Assembly: GCA_030998225.1 (NCBI GenBank)
Contig: JAPYXD010000727.1
Span: 6,882,001 to 6,946,000 of the forward strand
Direction: 5' to 3'
Source of the DNA: Diplolepis rosae
Lineage: Eukaryota > Arthropoda > Insecta > Hymenoptera > Diplolepididae
Length of the DNA stretch: 64,000 bases
The stretch's first letter is position 1. Every line of letters begins with the position of its first letter. Position numbers and translations under genes: made by a program. The notes beneath the pieces are model-generated. The model did no database searches. It was not told where the DNA came from and saw only the letters and a list, made by a program, of their open reading frames with translations. Shown in pieces: positions 46,518 to 60,600 of this stretch.

Positions 46518-47453
46518 AAGGAAGAATTGGACGGACAGTCAGGAAATAGTATACTATATTACGTGCCTAGGCGCACAATGAGGGGGACGAGCGATAATGC
46601 TTGCAGGAGTTCGAAGCCGAGACCAAACCGAGACGAATCCGAGGCGCGATCAGTCCTGCGAGCATTGTCGCGAGTCTCGTAATTTCCGGAATTATGTGCA
46701 TTGGCACATATTCTACTTTATGTGATTTCGGTGCGTATACGAGTTTTTATGCGTACACTAGAATCTAATCTAGTATTGTAGTTGTTTGCGGCGCTAGTCA
46801 TTACACTTGATATTTCGCGACTAGTCCCGGCCATTTTGATTTTATCGATCTTGTGTGGTAGTAGCGGATTTTAATAGACGCATGCGCAGTTCAAATATAC
46901 AAGGCTTTGTCAGTGGGGTGCTAACGCTGTACGAAGAAGAAGATTGTGCTCCGCTGTATGGCTATAGGCGTATGCGCAGTTCAATTTTTACATTACATTC
47001 CTCTGTAGCGCAATACACAACATTGCGCTACTCTTGACTGTAGCGAAAAAACGAGTTTACGCGCCGGAGGCACATAAAAAGTTATTCGTACCGATTAATT
47101 CAGTTCTTTTAATTTATAATTTTTTTTCGAGTTCTTTTTAGTAAAGGTGTTTCATCTCGAATAAAAAGGCATCCAAAGTTTGAATCAGATTAGAATTGAT
47201 TATTTTTTTATTGTTGGAATCTCATGTTATGAAAAAACAGCTAAAAAGCTACAATTTTTCCATTGACTCCGACCATAAAAAAATCTATAAATTTTAATCT
47301 GATTCAAGTTTTTGATGACTCTTTTTATTCGAGATAAAATTGTCCATACTTTTACTAAAAAGAACTCGATGTAATAAAAATAATAAATGAGTAAAACTGA
47401 GATAATAGTCGGTTTAACTAACTTTTATCCGACTATCCGTCCAATTCTTCCTT
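46518..47453. mobile_element. Element family H, split by a family-C element
   Basis: Left end AAGGAAGAATTGGACGGACA, right end (other strand) AAGGAAGAATTGGACGGATA. A complete family-C element at 46563-47073 interrupts it 45 bp from the left end. The AT-rich interior (about 47100-47400) is itself palindromic around GTTCTTTTTAGTAAAG and resembles 11135-11424. Confidence 0.8.
46563..47073. mobile_element. GTGCCT-ended hairpin element (family C), copy 3, inverted and nested
   Basis: Ends GTGCCTAGGCGCACAATG and, on the other strand, GTGCCTCCGGCGCGTAAA; same landmarks as copies at 17068 and 36093 in the opposite orientation, with only about three 11-bp units in the hairpin loop. Inserted in family H. 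Confidence 0.85.
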
Positions 47454-48757
47454 AATATAAAAATATGACACCTATATGAATGAAATTTTTTCATATATCT
47501 ATTATCATTCAATACAAGACTAATAAAAAAATTGGATCTAAGACATTATTTTTCATGAATGTTTAAAAATGTTTCATCAGCACTAAGAAATCTGCCGAAG
47601 TAGACCTAAAAGTGTAACGGACAATTTACTTAAATGGTCGTTTCCAAAATTTTATTGTTAGTGGACTACAGACACTCGAGTAACTTTCTCTGGAGCCTAT
47701 GTGATTACTTAATATAACCACGCCTATATGGTATCACATGTAATATACGTGTAAGCTTAAGTAGTATTGCGCGCACTACTCCAGGTGTTCTAGATTCGTG
47801 AAACGACCTTGACCTACTTACTTAACTTGAAACAGGATATATTGTTACTATTTTAAACTACGTTATCAGTGAGCAAATATACATATATATATATATATTT
47901 GGGTAATTTCAAATTATTTTAGAAATTATGGAAGGAATATATGAGATTCGCAAAGCTAAATGATAAATTGCTTCATATTGATAGTTCAGGTCGATAAAAA
48001 ATCATTTGAAGCATTTAAAAAACACCTGATAGTTAAATAACGATCACCAGGAAAACTAAAGAAAATTATCGAAATCAAAAATATACTAAACAAAGAAACC
48101 CTAACAAAACTTTTAAAAATTGTGCATATAAAGTATAAAATATAGTAAATTTTTATGTTTACGCTATAATAAAAAAAGCTGGATTACTTATTAGCAGGTG
48201 TATATAGTAAAAATAAAATAAATACAGTTTACAGAAAATTAAAAAGACAATATATTTTGTGGAATATATTTTTGTTTTCAATCTGAGCAGGAATAAATTG
48301 TATGGAGTCTTAAATTAAATGAATAATACTGAAGGCACTGATTTTCTTGTAGGAATTGAAATCATTCTACCAATAAAATTTACTTCACGTAGATAGACGA
48401 GAAAGTACTATCTGAATGTTTAAAAAATATAAAACTATGACTACGAACGTCTTATCAAGTTACAAGAGAAAAGTTTAAACGAATTATTAAGTAAAAATCA
48501 CGGATGATAATTAACTTATATTCTAGCTCATTTAAGTGTAATAAATCTTTTATATTATAGAAACACAAACGAACAACTTATTTTCGGTTTTTGGTTCGGC
48601 AAACCGAACAATTTTCTTTTTAACGAGTCCTTAGATAAAATCATAAGTTAATGGAAATACGCAAAGAACGAAAAAACAAGTAAACATCGTAAACACCAAT
48701 GGATTGTTGGGAAAAACGAAAACCTTTTCTTTGAATTTATTTTTCAGTGGAACCTGG
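47454..48757. other. Intergenic downstream of SMC6, no gene seen
   Basis: AT-rich; an (AT)n run at about 47880-47898. No exon-like segment found. Confidence 0.5.
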
Positions 48758-51700
48758 CTATTCTCCGTTTTCGTATCGCTCTGGTGGTGCCAACCTGTGA
48801 GTAAAAATAAATGTGAAGTTGTATGTTAGCAGAAGTTAATTTCAGAAGCAACGTAGAATTAAAGAATTTCCAATTGATACTAATAAAGAAATTGAATTAA
48901 AAATGTGAACCTACCGGTGTATCGTAATAAAATCATCGACATGCACGCTCGATGTATCCAATGGTGTCAAAAATGTGAACTGACTCTGAGGATGAGAACG
49001 AGTATGATCCAGTAGAATATCCATTATAACTCTTCTATTAATTTTATCCTGAAAATGAAAATTTCAAATGATTACTAAATCAAGATCACTCAAGCTAAAG
49101 AAATATTAAAATTATTTTTATTCAAGTACTCACCATGAAAACGTCGAACTCATCGAGAAAGTAAAATGGTAATCCAGTACAATCCCAAAGAGCCAAAATA
49201 AACGCAACAGTTGAATAAGACCTCTCACCTCCAGATAAAGATTTTGCATCATTGGTTGGCCTTTTAGCATCATTATGAGGATTTACTTCAAGTTCAAGCA
49301 TTTTTTGCTTGTGATCAATTATTATAGACCCCTGCATTCGCGAAACACAAAAATTAAATACGTTAAAACTGTTTAATTTAAAATAATTAAATGTGAATTT
49401 AATAGCAGGTAAATTCAATTTAGAAACAAAAAATTACCTTATATTTTCTCAGAGCAAGAACACTCTGAAAAGCCTGTTGAACTTTTTGACCAATCTGTCT
49501 CTTCATTTCTCTGTACAGACGTTTTCGATTCACAAGCCTGGTTTTATGTTTCTGGAAGTTTTGTAACAATAATAAAGTTTGCTATCTCCTGGTAAGAATA
49601 TATGAAGGGTGGTAATTCAAAACAAAGTAAGGGACAAAATGGAAATTTTACCAGAGAGCGAAAAAACATGTAAACTCGATTTCGATATTTAAAGATAAAT
49701 AAAACTGTAATGTTTAGCTGAAGTGTTACTAAATCGATACGGAAAAAGTTTTATTGCAAAGAATCTTTGGTTATGAGAAAATATAGTTCAAAGTTAACCG
49801 TGTCAAGGCGAAATTTAAACTTGTCGGTGTCAAAATCAACTCACGACAGTGATAAATAGAGGAACTTCAGTCTCGAGAAAATTGACTTCAAATTGTGATA
49901 AAAAATCGAATTTCAACCTTTCATTATGCTAATGTGAAAAAGGGATTTCGAACAAATCCTTTTTACACCATGTGTTTATAATTTTTTGAGGATTTTCTAT
50001 CATAAAAAAATCGGAAAACTGTTCTTTATCTTATTTTGCCTTCTTTATTTTGTTTGTTTGGAAATATAATTACCTCGCACGTTTTTTTAAGATTCGTTGC
50101 AAAGTCGTTGACTTTGTTGAATTTTTCAAGTCTCTCTGTAAGCTCTTTTTCCAAGTCATCTTTCGAGCCGTATTCTCTCTCTATCATCTCGATGTTAGCT
50201 TTCACATCGTCTGCTGTTTGCATAATCTCCCTCGGAGACCTACAATAAAAGTTATTTCACAGTTCTAGGAGAAAAAAATAGCATCTAAAATAAAGACATG
50301 ATTCATTAATCTGTACCTAGGCGTATCGACCCTTTCACCATGTTGTAAAGCATTTCTTGTGACAGTATCAACAATCCTTTGTTGCTTTTCTAAGTCTGCA
50401 GTACATTTTTGAACATTTTGCTTAGCGGTCTGAAGTTTTTTGGTTGCATTGTGACAGTTCGTGCGTAAATAATTACGCTGCTCTTCCAGTTGATTTATTT
50501 CATCCTGAAAATATTTTAATTTTTCATTTAAACTTTTTGGTTAACTTCCAATGTGATCTTGATGTGTATAAATATTATTCATTTAAACCCTGCTTACCTT
50601 GATTGGTCTGAGTCTAAACTCAAGATCATTAATGAGATCTCGACAGCGTTTGGCGTTTGCATCCAACTGAGAAATATTTGTCTGGACATCAGCGACTTCC
50701 TTCTTGAATTGATTTTCTTCAGCCTTCGCTTTTTGAAGCCTCGTTTGTAAAATATCCATCTCTTCAGTCTGAAATTGAAAAAGAAATTATATTTACGTGA
50801 TGTGGTACTAGTATCTTACCTAACGAGTCATCTAATGTTTAAATTCACACATTATCACAATAAAAAAATTGAAATACTTACAAATACTTCAATTGAGTTA
50901 GTTTGTTGAACCTCAAGCTTATCTTTTAAAGCAGCTATGGCAGATCTCAATTGGCCTTCTACGGTCCGCAGTTTCATAACGGTCATATTTATATTATCCA
51001 AATCATTGTTAGCAGTTCTTTTTCTTTTCGTAATCGAATTAAATTGTTCTTGAGCTGCCAGCTGCTCCGTCTCAGCTGCAACTAAATCTTCTTCTAAAAC
51101 TCTAAAAATGAAATATGATCAGTCAATTAGGCGTCAAACTTTACATCAAAGATTAACAATAAAAAAATTACTTACTGAATCAATTGAGTGGTCGAAACTT
51201 GCAGGTATTTCGCCCTCATGCCATGCCTGCCTCCGTAAGTTTTATAATTTGGAACCGGAAAGAAGAGATCTCCCTGCTGAGTAAAAGCTTTCTTGCAGTT
51301 TTTTGGAACGTATTGTGCATTAGACATAACTTTACAAGCTTCTTCACTAGTAGGTATCAGTAAAACGCACTCGATTTCTCTCTGATCAATTAAGCAATTC
51401 GCTATTACCGGATCCGATATTTCCATCGCCTCCAAAAGATTGGAGTAATCCGGCGAGCGGGTACAATGTTGTTCAACATTATGGACCTAAATTATATCTC
51501 AAAATTATTATCAGACCTTACAATATTATAAGTGATTCTTTTCGTGATTGTACTACACACCCTGTCATGAAATTTGCTTGAGATTATCTGAGGACATCTC
51601 TCGTCACGGAAGACTTCTCTCATGATCAAGCCAAGCTTCTTTGCATCTTGAGTATTGTCCACGCAGAAACCGTTTAGAACGGTGTGTGAAAGGAAATTTT

Positions 51701-54700
51701 CTACAGCTGGAATCCAGTTTTGATCGTTTAATTTGATGTAAGCTCCGATTGGACCGCGAGGCTTTTCCTTGAATTTCCCTTTTCGAAACTCCTCGTCAAT
51801 TCTCTTAAGAAGTCGAGGCATGTTTGGACCGTAAACCGTCATAGCATTATCAGACTGTCTCTTAACTGCTTCCAAATCCCTGGTAATTTTCTCTGAAAAG
51901 TATAAAAATATTTAATTTATATTTAATTCCTATAAGAATATATTTTTAAATCCTCATTAATAGCATAGCAGTACTTCTTCACTTACTCATCCTGGTTGCA
52001 CAACCTTCGAATTGAATTCTCGCAGAATGCTCTTCCTGAGAAAGGCGAGCTTTGTCTTCTTCTAAGTGCATCTGATCAGTCTGTTTCGTGCGTAAGGTAG
52101 CCTCGACCTCATCTAGCTTCTGTTCTAACTTGGCTAAGTTCTCTTTCGCTGCTTGTCTTTCAGCCTCCTGCTTACTGCTTCCACTACAAGACAAACATTT
52201 TAAGACTAATTTCTGGGCTAAAATAAACAGATTTCCATAGAAAAAAGACTAAGGTGATCCTTACGTTTCTAATCGTTCAATTTCTTTTCGAAGAAGCGAA
52301 ATATCAGATTCTAATCGCTTCACAAAAGTCTGCGAAGTACGCCATTCTTTTACTTTAGCAGAGTGAGTTTCTTTTTCTTGCAGGTATAATTTTTTGGCTG
52401 TGCTGTAAGCTTCAGCACTGTTTGCAGCTTCATCTTTTGTTTCTTGTATTTTACCATTAAATTCTCTGCAAAGTAAAATAAGAAAGAGTATTAAGAATAT
52501 TTTTGCAACATAAAATATTATTTTAATATCTACTAACACTTACTCAATTTTGGTATTAATCTCAGTCAGTTTCGACTCTCTCTCTTCATCAACCGCCAGC
52601 AGTTTTTCGACTTCTTTTTCGCAGTCTGTCATCCGTTGCTTTACTTGATTAAGTGTTCTCTCCTCTGCAATTACCTAAATTCAAAAATTACAATTTCATA
52701 ACAAAAAAGTGCAAAAAATTTTAATTTAGAAGAATAATCCTTATATAAACAATTACTCACGTTAGCCCAATGCAATTCGATTTGCAAGTTATTGTACTGT
52801 TCTCGTGCTTCATCAACCGATTCTAACATTTTCAGATTTTGTTCTATTTCCTTAATTTGTCCTTTGGTTTCCTTCAGGTACTAAAATGTGAAAAAAAAAC
52901 TCTTTTAAAATTATATTCCAATAAAAATATCTATTAAATGCTAACCTCTTCAGTAGCTCGCAAGCGTTGGTGCGAATCTTCGTTTGAATTGTGAGCATCT
53001 TTGTAATTTTGACCGATTAAATCTAGTCGCGTAGCTTTCATAAATAAAGTATATTTTTCAGCTGCTGAAGAAGACACTAAAAATGATCTAGATATATCTT
53101 GAGTCAGCACAGAAATCGGATTGTCAACCTGAATGTTCATCGCGTTTACCATTTTAAGAAGTTCTTCTTTTTTCTGAGAGATGATCTCACCTACAATAAA
53201 ATCTCTGCTAATATAATGATGATAATTTTATTACATTCTAATCACATACAAGAAGTTATTAGATTAGTGTCAAATTTGAAGTACTTTTTTTTTAAACAAA
53301 TGTCCACATTTCGCGAGCTCCTGAATAAAAAAAACACATTATTAGAGCTTCAAAAGAAAGGATGAGTTCGTTGGCCAAACTCATCTGACGGAAATTCAGA
53401 ACTTTTAATCTTGGATTCTGGTAGTACTCAAATAGCTCTACAAATTATCTCTATGACATTCTTTGATCCGACATAAATTAACAAAGAATGGGCATGTGGA
53501 AAACATTGAAAAATTGAATTTCAATGAAAATTAAAAACGCTTTTTTCTTTAGCTAAACTATGTGATAAACGAAAAAGAATGTTTTGAGTTGTTCTACTAA
53601 AGAAAATCTGCAAAGTTGATTAAGATTCTTTTTTGACATGACGTGTAATTTGAATTTTAATAATGTTATAAAATTTAAAATAATTTCCTGTTTCTAATTA
53701 AAAGATACGCGCTGCAGAAAAATGTTGACAAAGAAAGTTGTATTTTTTTTAAATATGTATAATCATATGTGTTACTAAATCGAAAATACCTCTCCAGTTT
53801 TTTAATCTGTAAGATGAAGATGCTCCTACTGTACGACAAACTGTGATTGAATCACCATAAAGTTCATGCTTGAAAGCACCGGTTCCGGCATTTGTTAAAG
53901 TTATTTCGATTGTGGCACTATTCCTTCCTTTTTTTATAAACTCTGTAAAAATTCAATATTCTTCATAAGCAGGGCTGAGATTTTGAACAAAACAGTGGAT
54001 AACCCTAAGTTTTGACCGCCATATGATTTATTATATGATAATAATTATTTTGACATTATGCATGAAACTTTCCACAATATCCTGAAATACTTGAATCATG
54101 GCACAAGAAGCTGAGATCAGTGAAAGCAACTTAAATGTAAAGTAAAGTAATGCCGAATACAATCTCAGGCCTGGTCATACGCATTATATGAAAGTTATGA
54201 AGAAAATACGAAAATAAGATATATAAAGAACAAATTTTTAAAAAGACATATTTAAAATACAATTTTAATCCTTTTAGTAAAATTAAGAATATTTTTAGTG
54301 CTCAAAAAATAATGTAGCATGGTTTTTGTATATGCACCTTTTATTGAATCTCCTCTGTTGGTAATCTTAGCTCTTCCTCCAAGACCAATCATCAAAGCTG
54401 TTAAAATAGCACTTTTTCCACTTCCATTTCGTCCAACAACAAAATTAACGTTTGGGTTTAAATTAACTTCCATTGCATCGTGGCACATAAAGTTTCGCAC
54501 AAAAACTCGCTTAACTTTCCCAACAGTTTGCTACAAAACAACAAAATAAATAATAAATCAACAAAAATCTACAAAATACAGTAATGAAAATTTTGTTGAC
54601 GTTTAGTCACACGGTACTTTTTAATGATAATAAAGAAACAATTTCAAGCCTTCTTTTTCAGTCACTTTCAATATTTTTCTACAATGAAATTCATCTCTGA

Positions 54701-55422
54701 TTAAAGTTTTTTTCAGTTTTTTTATAGAATTAAAAATTGAAATCATCTCTTCTGACGTTTTAATAAAAAAGCATTTATTTTGTTGCAAACTTCTGCTTAG
54801 AAGAATTCTTCATTTTATCTTGAAATTTATGACGAAACAGCTCGATTTTATTATTTTTCAGTTTTCGATTTACTACCAATTACAACCTATTTTTGTATAT
54901 TGATGTACAAGTTTTGACTTCATAAAGTGTTCTACAGGAAGTATGAAAATAAGCATGTATATGTACGTAGCTAACAGTGATAATTTCATGCTTATGTTAC
55001 ATTACATGACACAGGTTAAAATATATTTTCTAGTTTTAGGAATTTTTAATAATTACTTAATTTGTTATGGTTTGTGTACTTAATCTGATTAATTCAAAAT
55101 TATGATAGACTTAAGCTAATTTAATTTGAATATTATTCATTTTCAACGACAGCATATGGAATACTGCAAAAATGTTTAAGTATAGAAGTATAGAAAAATT
55201 CTGCGAGCCTTAAAAAACTGTTAGAAATGAAAACAAAATTTCAATTCAATCCAGTGCAACGTGGTTTGGCGTCATCTTTGCTTAAATTATTTAAAATCAA
55301 CTTACTTCCCGCTGAAATGATCCATCGACATCTTGAACCGTTTGATCTCGTGCCCTCTTTGCCTGATGAGGATCCTCTGGCTCAGCAGTTTTTCTTTTTT
55401 TTCTTTCCCTTTCATTTGCCAT
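48758..55422 (-). CDS. SMC6: Structural maintenance of chromosomes protein 6, complete, 1075 aa
   Basis: Eighteen coding exons (high to low): 55306-55422, 54338-54530, 53790-53942, 52946-53190, 52761-52880, 52544-52674, 52265-52465, 51987-52183, 51561-51892, 51176-51486, 50882-51101, 50598-50768, 50317-50504, 50074-50239, 49438-49551, 49134-49331, 48915-49048, 48758-48794. All junctions are GT-AG and the phases join into one frame of 3228 nt. Walker A GRNGSGKS at residues 72-79; [14 protein letters not shown] follows; coiled coils surround a hinge at about 450-670 ([23 protein letters not shown]); ABC signature [10 protein letters not shown] at 984-993 and Walker [13 protein letters not shown] at 1007-1018. 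Human SMC6 is of similar length. It pairs with SMC5 and the Nse subunits in the nuclear SMC5/6 complex for recombination repair and chromosome stability. The start follows an in-frame TAA two codons upstream; the basic N-terminus (KKRKTAE) may be a nuclear signal. Confidence 0.96.
53345..53475 (+). repeat. Fragment of the 1.6-kb element in SMC6 intron 3
   Basis: Matches the reverse complement of about 40560-40760: AGTTCGTTGGCCAA versus AGTTCGTTAACCAG, then CTCTACAAATTATC in both. A diverged remnant about 130 bp long inside the intron between SMC6 coding exons 3 and 4. Confidence 0.65.
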
Positions 55423-56008
55423 TGCTTATTTTGCAACACAAAAATGTCAAACTACTTCAAAAGCGAAGTAGTCAAATACAGCCAAACAAAGAGTTCCAAG
55501 ATGATAGGTTAGAATGCCATGTTTCCTTCGTAAATATCTGATATTTCGTTCAAAGACGTTTTCCGCATATAAACGATTTATGATGTACCTGTGATAGGAA
55601 ACTCAATTTTGAAATCTTATTTATGATATCAAACTTTTTCAAAAAGATATCAAAGAAAATGTATGTACTTACAGACGTAAAACTCCCGCGTTCGTTCTGA
55701 CTCTCACACTTGAATTTCAACGGACGGTCGGGTTAGGCTAGACTGAATTGTTTGTCACGTGATCGTTTGAATTCAAATTTCTTTAAATTGTAGTAATCTT
55801 CATTTGTCTATTTTTTTTTTTTTATTGAAAAGAACAAGAGAAAGTTTTTATTTTCCGCACACTGGTTAAAATTTTCAAGTCTAAGTATAAAATTGAAAAC
55901 CAAATTATCACTCAGGTGTTACAAGGTTATTATAAAATAAATTTCTATGGTTAATATTATTGCAGGAAATAATTAGATAATTGAATTAGATTTCAAAATT
56001 AATCTATG

Positions 56009-56215
56009 CTAAGAATTCACGTCGAATAAATAGATCTTCCTGCGTATTAATCCAAGGAAACTGATAGAATCAGAGCCATGAACATAGAGCAAAACAAATT
56101 CAGCACCTTTCTTTCTGAAGAAACATCTGCTCTGGTCTGGCTTTACGGCATTTACTACCTTAATGGTAAGTCTACAATAGGACTTGACGTTAAGTTGAAC
56201 GAAGTCCCAATCCAT
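56009..56215 (-). CDS. Hypothetical 68-aa protein, uncertain
   Basis: An uninterrupted frame with a good start context (ACAATGG) beginning MDWDFVQLNVKSYC and ending RRKIYLFDVNS. The composition is balanced, less AT-driven than neighbouring chance frames. I do not recognise it, found no signal peptide, and see no splice partner. It could be a small gene, an exon of an unseen transcript or chance. Confidence 0.25.
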   Translation of the reverse strand: MDWDFVQLNVKSYCRLTIKVVNAVKPDQSRCFFRKKGAEFVLLYVHGSDSISFLGLIRRKIYLFDVNS

Positions 56216-57402
56216 TGTATAGCTTAGTTTGAAATGGGAAGCCTAATTATTTCCGTGGAAAAAGCCTTTACAATAACTCATTATGTACATAATAGATGGA
56301 ACAATAAATTAGACTATGTATTCTTAAAACAATTGAATTTCTTAATTTGTTTTTATATATACTATATTTTATAACAATTAACTGATCCATTGTAACCCTT
56401 TTATTCAATTCCAATTTGAAAAATGTACATTGACAGAAATCAATTTTAGGTAATCATTTTAAAAAAAATGAATTTTGAATAGAATTATTCTAAGATCACC
56501 ATAAGTATTTTATTCATTCATTAGGATAAAAAATAATAATTCACTTAGAACATAATAACTTTTTGAAAAGAAATTGGAAATTTTTATTTTAAGCGTTTTC
56601 ATTTTGTTTCTATTCAGATTCATTACAGGTAGAAAGATTAATTTAAGACCTTTGGAGCCTCTGACTAAGAATTTAAATTGATTACATTCTCAGGTAGCAT
56701 AGAACAATAAAATCATAGACAAAAGTTACAGCTTAACAGACTTTAACCAGTGCATTTATATTGCTTTCTTCTAATTTAAATAGTTGAAATAATATATCTC
56801 TTATTACTTTGGTAATGAAGTTTATTTCTATACTTTTTAACTGAAAAAACACTTATCATCAATTCATTTTCATATAGCGATAACCAATTATTTTATTGTT
56901 AAAATTAATATATTTTGTTTTCAGAAAAAAAAACAAATAATAACAGCCCCATTTTCACAGTTGCGTTTTTGTAAGTAATAACCTAGATATAAAAATAGAT
57001 TTTTGATGAAAAAAAAGATCTACCTTTACGATAACTATTAAAATATGAAAATAAATGACAAAATTATGACACACACGTTTGTTGGGGGTAACATGTTCTC
57101 TTGAGGCAGTCCTGAATCAGGGGCGAAGTATTCGAGAATTTGAAGTCAGGAAGGGGATTAACAGGGCAACTCACGCCGCACACCGGCGCCGTTGCAGTGA
57201 CCGGCTGGTGTTCGTGGGAACCCGGGGTCTCAAAGTTTATTCAGGAGACGCTTAAAATCTCGTGATTGGAGCGCTCTCTCACCTCAACCACGCACATTTA
57301 CCTGCTTTGTACAAGCTGATGTAAATTACAATTCGCATTTGACGGCGTGACAAGACGGCGAGAACATATGAACGTAGTTTTCCCAGCAATACACGATTTT
57401 CT

Positions 57403-57576
57403 ATGTCAACGACACGAGCGCTACTATCAAGACCAGCGTGTTACGCCCCGTGCACATTGTTCGCAACTTCCTTATTATTTTTTCGAACTCTCTTGGTGTC
57501 CCTAGCAAGTGCCAGGGTTCTCGAGCCGAGGGAGAAATTAACAGGGGCTTCCAGAATCCAGTGCTATTCGAAGTGA
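57403..57576 (+). promoter_or_regulatory. Possible upstream ORF in the USP22 leader, 57 codons
   Basis: An ATG at 57403 opens a 57-codon frame (MSTTRALLSRPACYAPC...) that stops 50 bp before the USP22 ATG. If transcription begins upstream of it, it could reduce initiation at the main ATG. The transcription start is not known, so this is inference. Confidence 0.3.
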
Positions 57577-57626
57577 CAGCGGTATCCTGAACACCAAGCA
57601 CGCCATCGCTTGTGTGCCAAACTGAG

Positions 57627-60600
57627 ATGAGCGACCATGGTTGCATACACTTGAATAATTTCAAGGCAGCCAAGGGCATACAGCCCTACAAAGTGATCCA
57701 CTCTTTTTTCGTCACCAGCACATCCAACGAGGCACGCGTCAGGAAGGTTGGATATTTTTTATCAATTCAGAGATAAATGCCGGTTTCAATATTTTACTTT
57801 TTGTATTCCTCTAATACTAATTCTTACTACTCTCATGATTTATTTATTCTCATGACATTTTACTCCTGTTTTTTTAGTCTAACGAATGTCAACTATTTTT
57901 TATGTTTTTATTGAACTGTCAAATTTTCTCACTTGTTCCTAGTGGTCAAAATAAAATCCTAAGCATACATCTTCGTATTTTGCATGCATGTTTCTCAGCA
58001 TAATATACACGTGCATGTGCACACACTCATTGTCAGTTCATTGGTTCATTCACGTTTTCAGCAGGTCCGAAGTTTTTTTTCGGGACCCCTGGTCACACAT
58101 CGGTGTCGTTTGTCATATGTGCGTTTTGCTTGAATAAATATTTTGACATAAGAAGTGTCTATTCACATTTTTACTTATGAAAAATATTCTTTATTTTAAT
58201 ACTTTTTTCTTGGTTTAAAATGCTGTACACTGCTGATTTTTCGGTAAAATTCAATCGTTTATCTCAAACGGCAGAAAATTACAATTTTTTATCTACACAA
58301 AATAAAATATCTTTAAAACTCTAATTTGCCTATTCGAATTTTACTCAACTATTTTCTCAACTAAAAAAAAACAAATTTTAATTGAAAGAATCCTTTTTAA
58401 TTTTTTGTTGGTCAGATTAATCTTTTATGGGTAAAACTATACCGTATAACGGGATTTTATATATTCGAACCCTGGAACCGTTGATTGACACGCTACTGGA
58501 TTCGGGCCCAACATAAAAGGACATTTTTTTAGAATGTGGCCCTTGAACATTAAACATAAAATTAGTCTCTCTTTGGTTGAAGCTTTTTAAAATGATAAAT
58601 AATTATAATATTAACGATACAGTTATAAATACCAAGTAAAAGCATAAATTTCATTTAATAGGTTAAAACAATAAAATTTTAAATGAAAATTTAAATTTTC
58701 AGTAGCGTATATTGTTTTTACAGGGTTCTCAGATATCTTTTAGAAACTCTAAATTTGTTTTTTTAAATATCCTACGTAATATTCTTTTTATGGCAAAATG
58801 TTTATAAAGTTTTATTGTCAGATTCGTCCTTCTAAACGTTACGCCATGACATTCATGTAAAAACTTCCACGAGTTGCGCAATTTTGTCTCAAGCCACGTG
58901 AAATTCAAATTTACTCAGATTTACTTATGATGCAGATACGTCCAGCAAATAAACAATATTTGGCTCTTTAAACAGACTTTGCTATTGATTTCTTTAATTG
59001 GCTCAATAATTAACAAAAAATTATTCAATATTGAAAGTAATGCTTGATCAATAAAAAATGAGTAATTGTAATGTAACAGTTTTATCGAATTTACACTTTC
59101 ATAATTATATAACAATTTTTGCAATAATAAAACCTATTTAATAATATTTTTCTTTTCACAGGCAGTAAGTTGTCTTTGCCATACATGCAAAACATATAAG
59201 GAACGACTGCATTCGTGCTTGCACTGTATTTTCTTTGGTTGTTACAATAAAGGGCATATACAGGAACATGCCAAAACGAAAAAACACTTTTTAGGTAGTA
59301 TATTAACCTATTTAGGAGTGAATTATTTTCTTAACAAGTTTTTTTCATTAGTCAACTAAAAAATTTATCAATAAAAGTATATATATATATATAATGTTTT
59401 AGTATTTCAATAATTTTAATTCTACTTTATTTTTCATTTGCAGCTGTGGACTTGTGTTATGGGAATATTTTATGCTTCCAATGCGGAGATTACGTGTACG
59501 ACAGGGAATTATTAGCGGTAGCAAAGACGCAATGGAGCGAATCCGCAAAATCATTAAGCTTGGGAGAATTTTATCGAACTTGGGAACCGACTCAAACCGA
59601 AACGGAATTATTAAGAAAACATCCGCGCAGAAGACGGGTTATAGAAAATTCCACCATAGGTAAATCATTAAAAATTGAAACAAAAAACTCTTTTTTATAG
59701 ATTAAAAAAAATGCGAAGCTTGCTAAGTATTTTCAGTTATTTTCAGTTGAAAATTATAATTTTTCCTTGCAGGTTTGAGAGGACTGATTAATCTAGGAAG
59801 CACATGTTTCATGAATTGCATAGTTCAGGCATTAATTCATACACCACTTTTACGCGATTATTTTCTTGCTGATCGACATCACTGCCCACAACCTAGTCGC
59901 TGCTTAGTTTGTGAAGTGGCTCAACTTTTTCAGGAATTTTATTCAGGAAGCAAGGCTCCTTTGACGCTTCACAAACTCCTGCATCTTATCTGGACACACG
60001 CCAGACACTTAGCGGGATATGAACAGCAAGATGCTCACGAATTTTTTATAGCCACTCTTGACGTTCTTCATAGACATTGTGAAGCTGCTCCGATTCTCGT
60101 CAAGGACAATCCTCATCACTGCAACTGCATCATCGATCAAATTTTCACCGGCGGATTGCAAAGTGACGTCGTTTGCCAAGCATGCAAGTAAGTAAAATTC
60201 TTTTCTGAGAAATCTTTCCTCTTCTTATTGTTTGGAGTAAATACTTTTAATTGAAAGTCATTATTTATTTATTTACATATTATTTTTAGCGGTGTTTCAA
60301 CTACAATAGATCCTTTTTGGGATATATCCTTAGACTTGGGTCCAACGGCAGGTACTTCAATAACGGATAGTTCAGGTCCTCCGACATCCTTACTCGATTG
60401 TTTGGAGCGATTTACTCGAGCTGAGCATCTAGGATCTAATGCTAAAATTAAGTGCAACAATTGCCAAACATATCAGGAAAGTACGAAACAACTTACGATG
60501 AAGCAATTGCCAATAGTTGCAAGTTTTCATTTGAAGCGGTTCGAGCACTCAAGTATTCAAGACAAAAAGATTTCTACCTTCATATCATTTCCGGAACAAC

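Larger units (their letters stand above)
55423..57626. promoter_or_regulatory. Divergent intergenic region between SMC6 and USP22
   Basis: The 2.2 kb holds the 5' ends of both genes and one unrecognised small frame on the minus strand (56009-56215). The USP22-proximal part (57060-57626) is clearly richer in GC and CpG than the rest, as expected for promoter and 5'UTR of a housekeeping gene. No TATA box was evident near either start. Confidence 0.5.

Noticed and set aside
57401..57679. 92-codon minus-strand frame ([15 protein letters not shown])
   Set aside because: Antisense to the first USP22 exon and its leader; the plus-strand exon matches USP22 and has an upstream in-frame stop.
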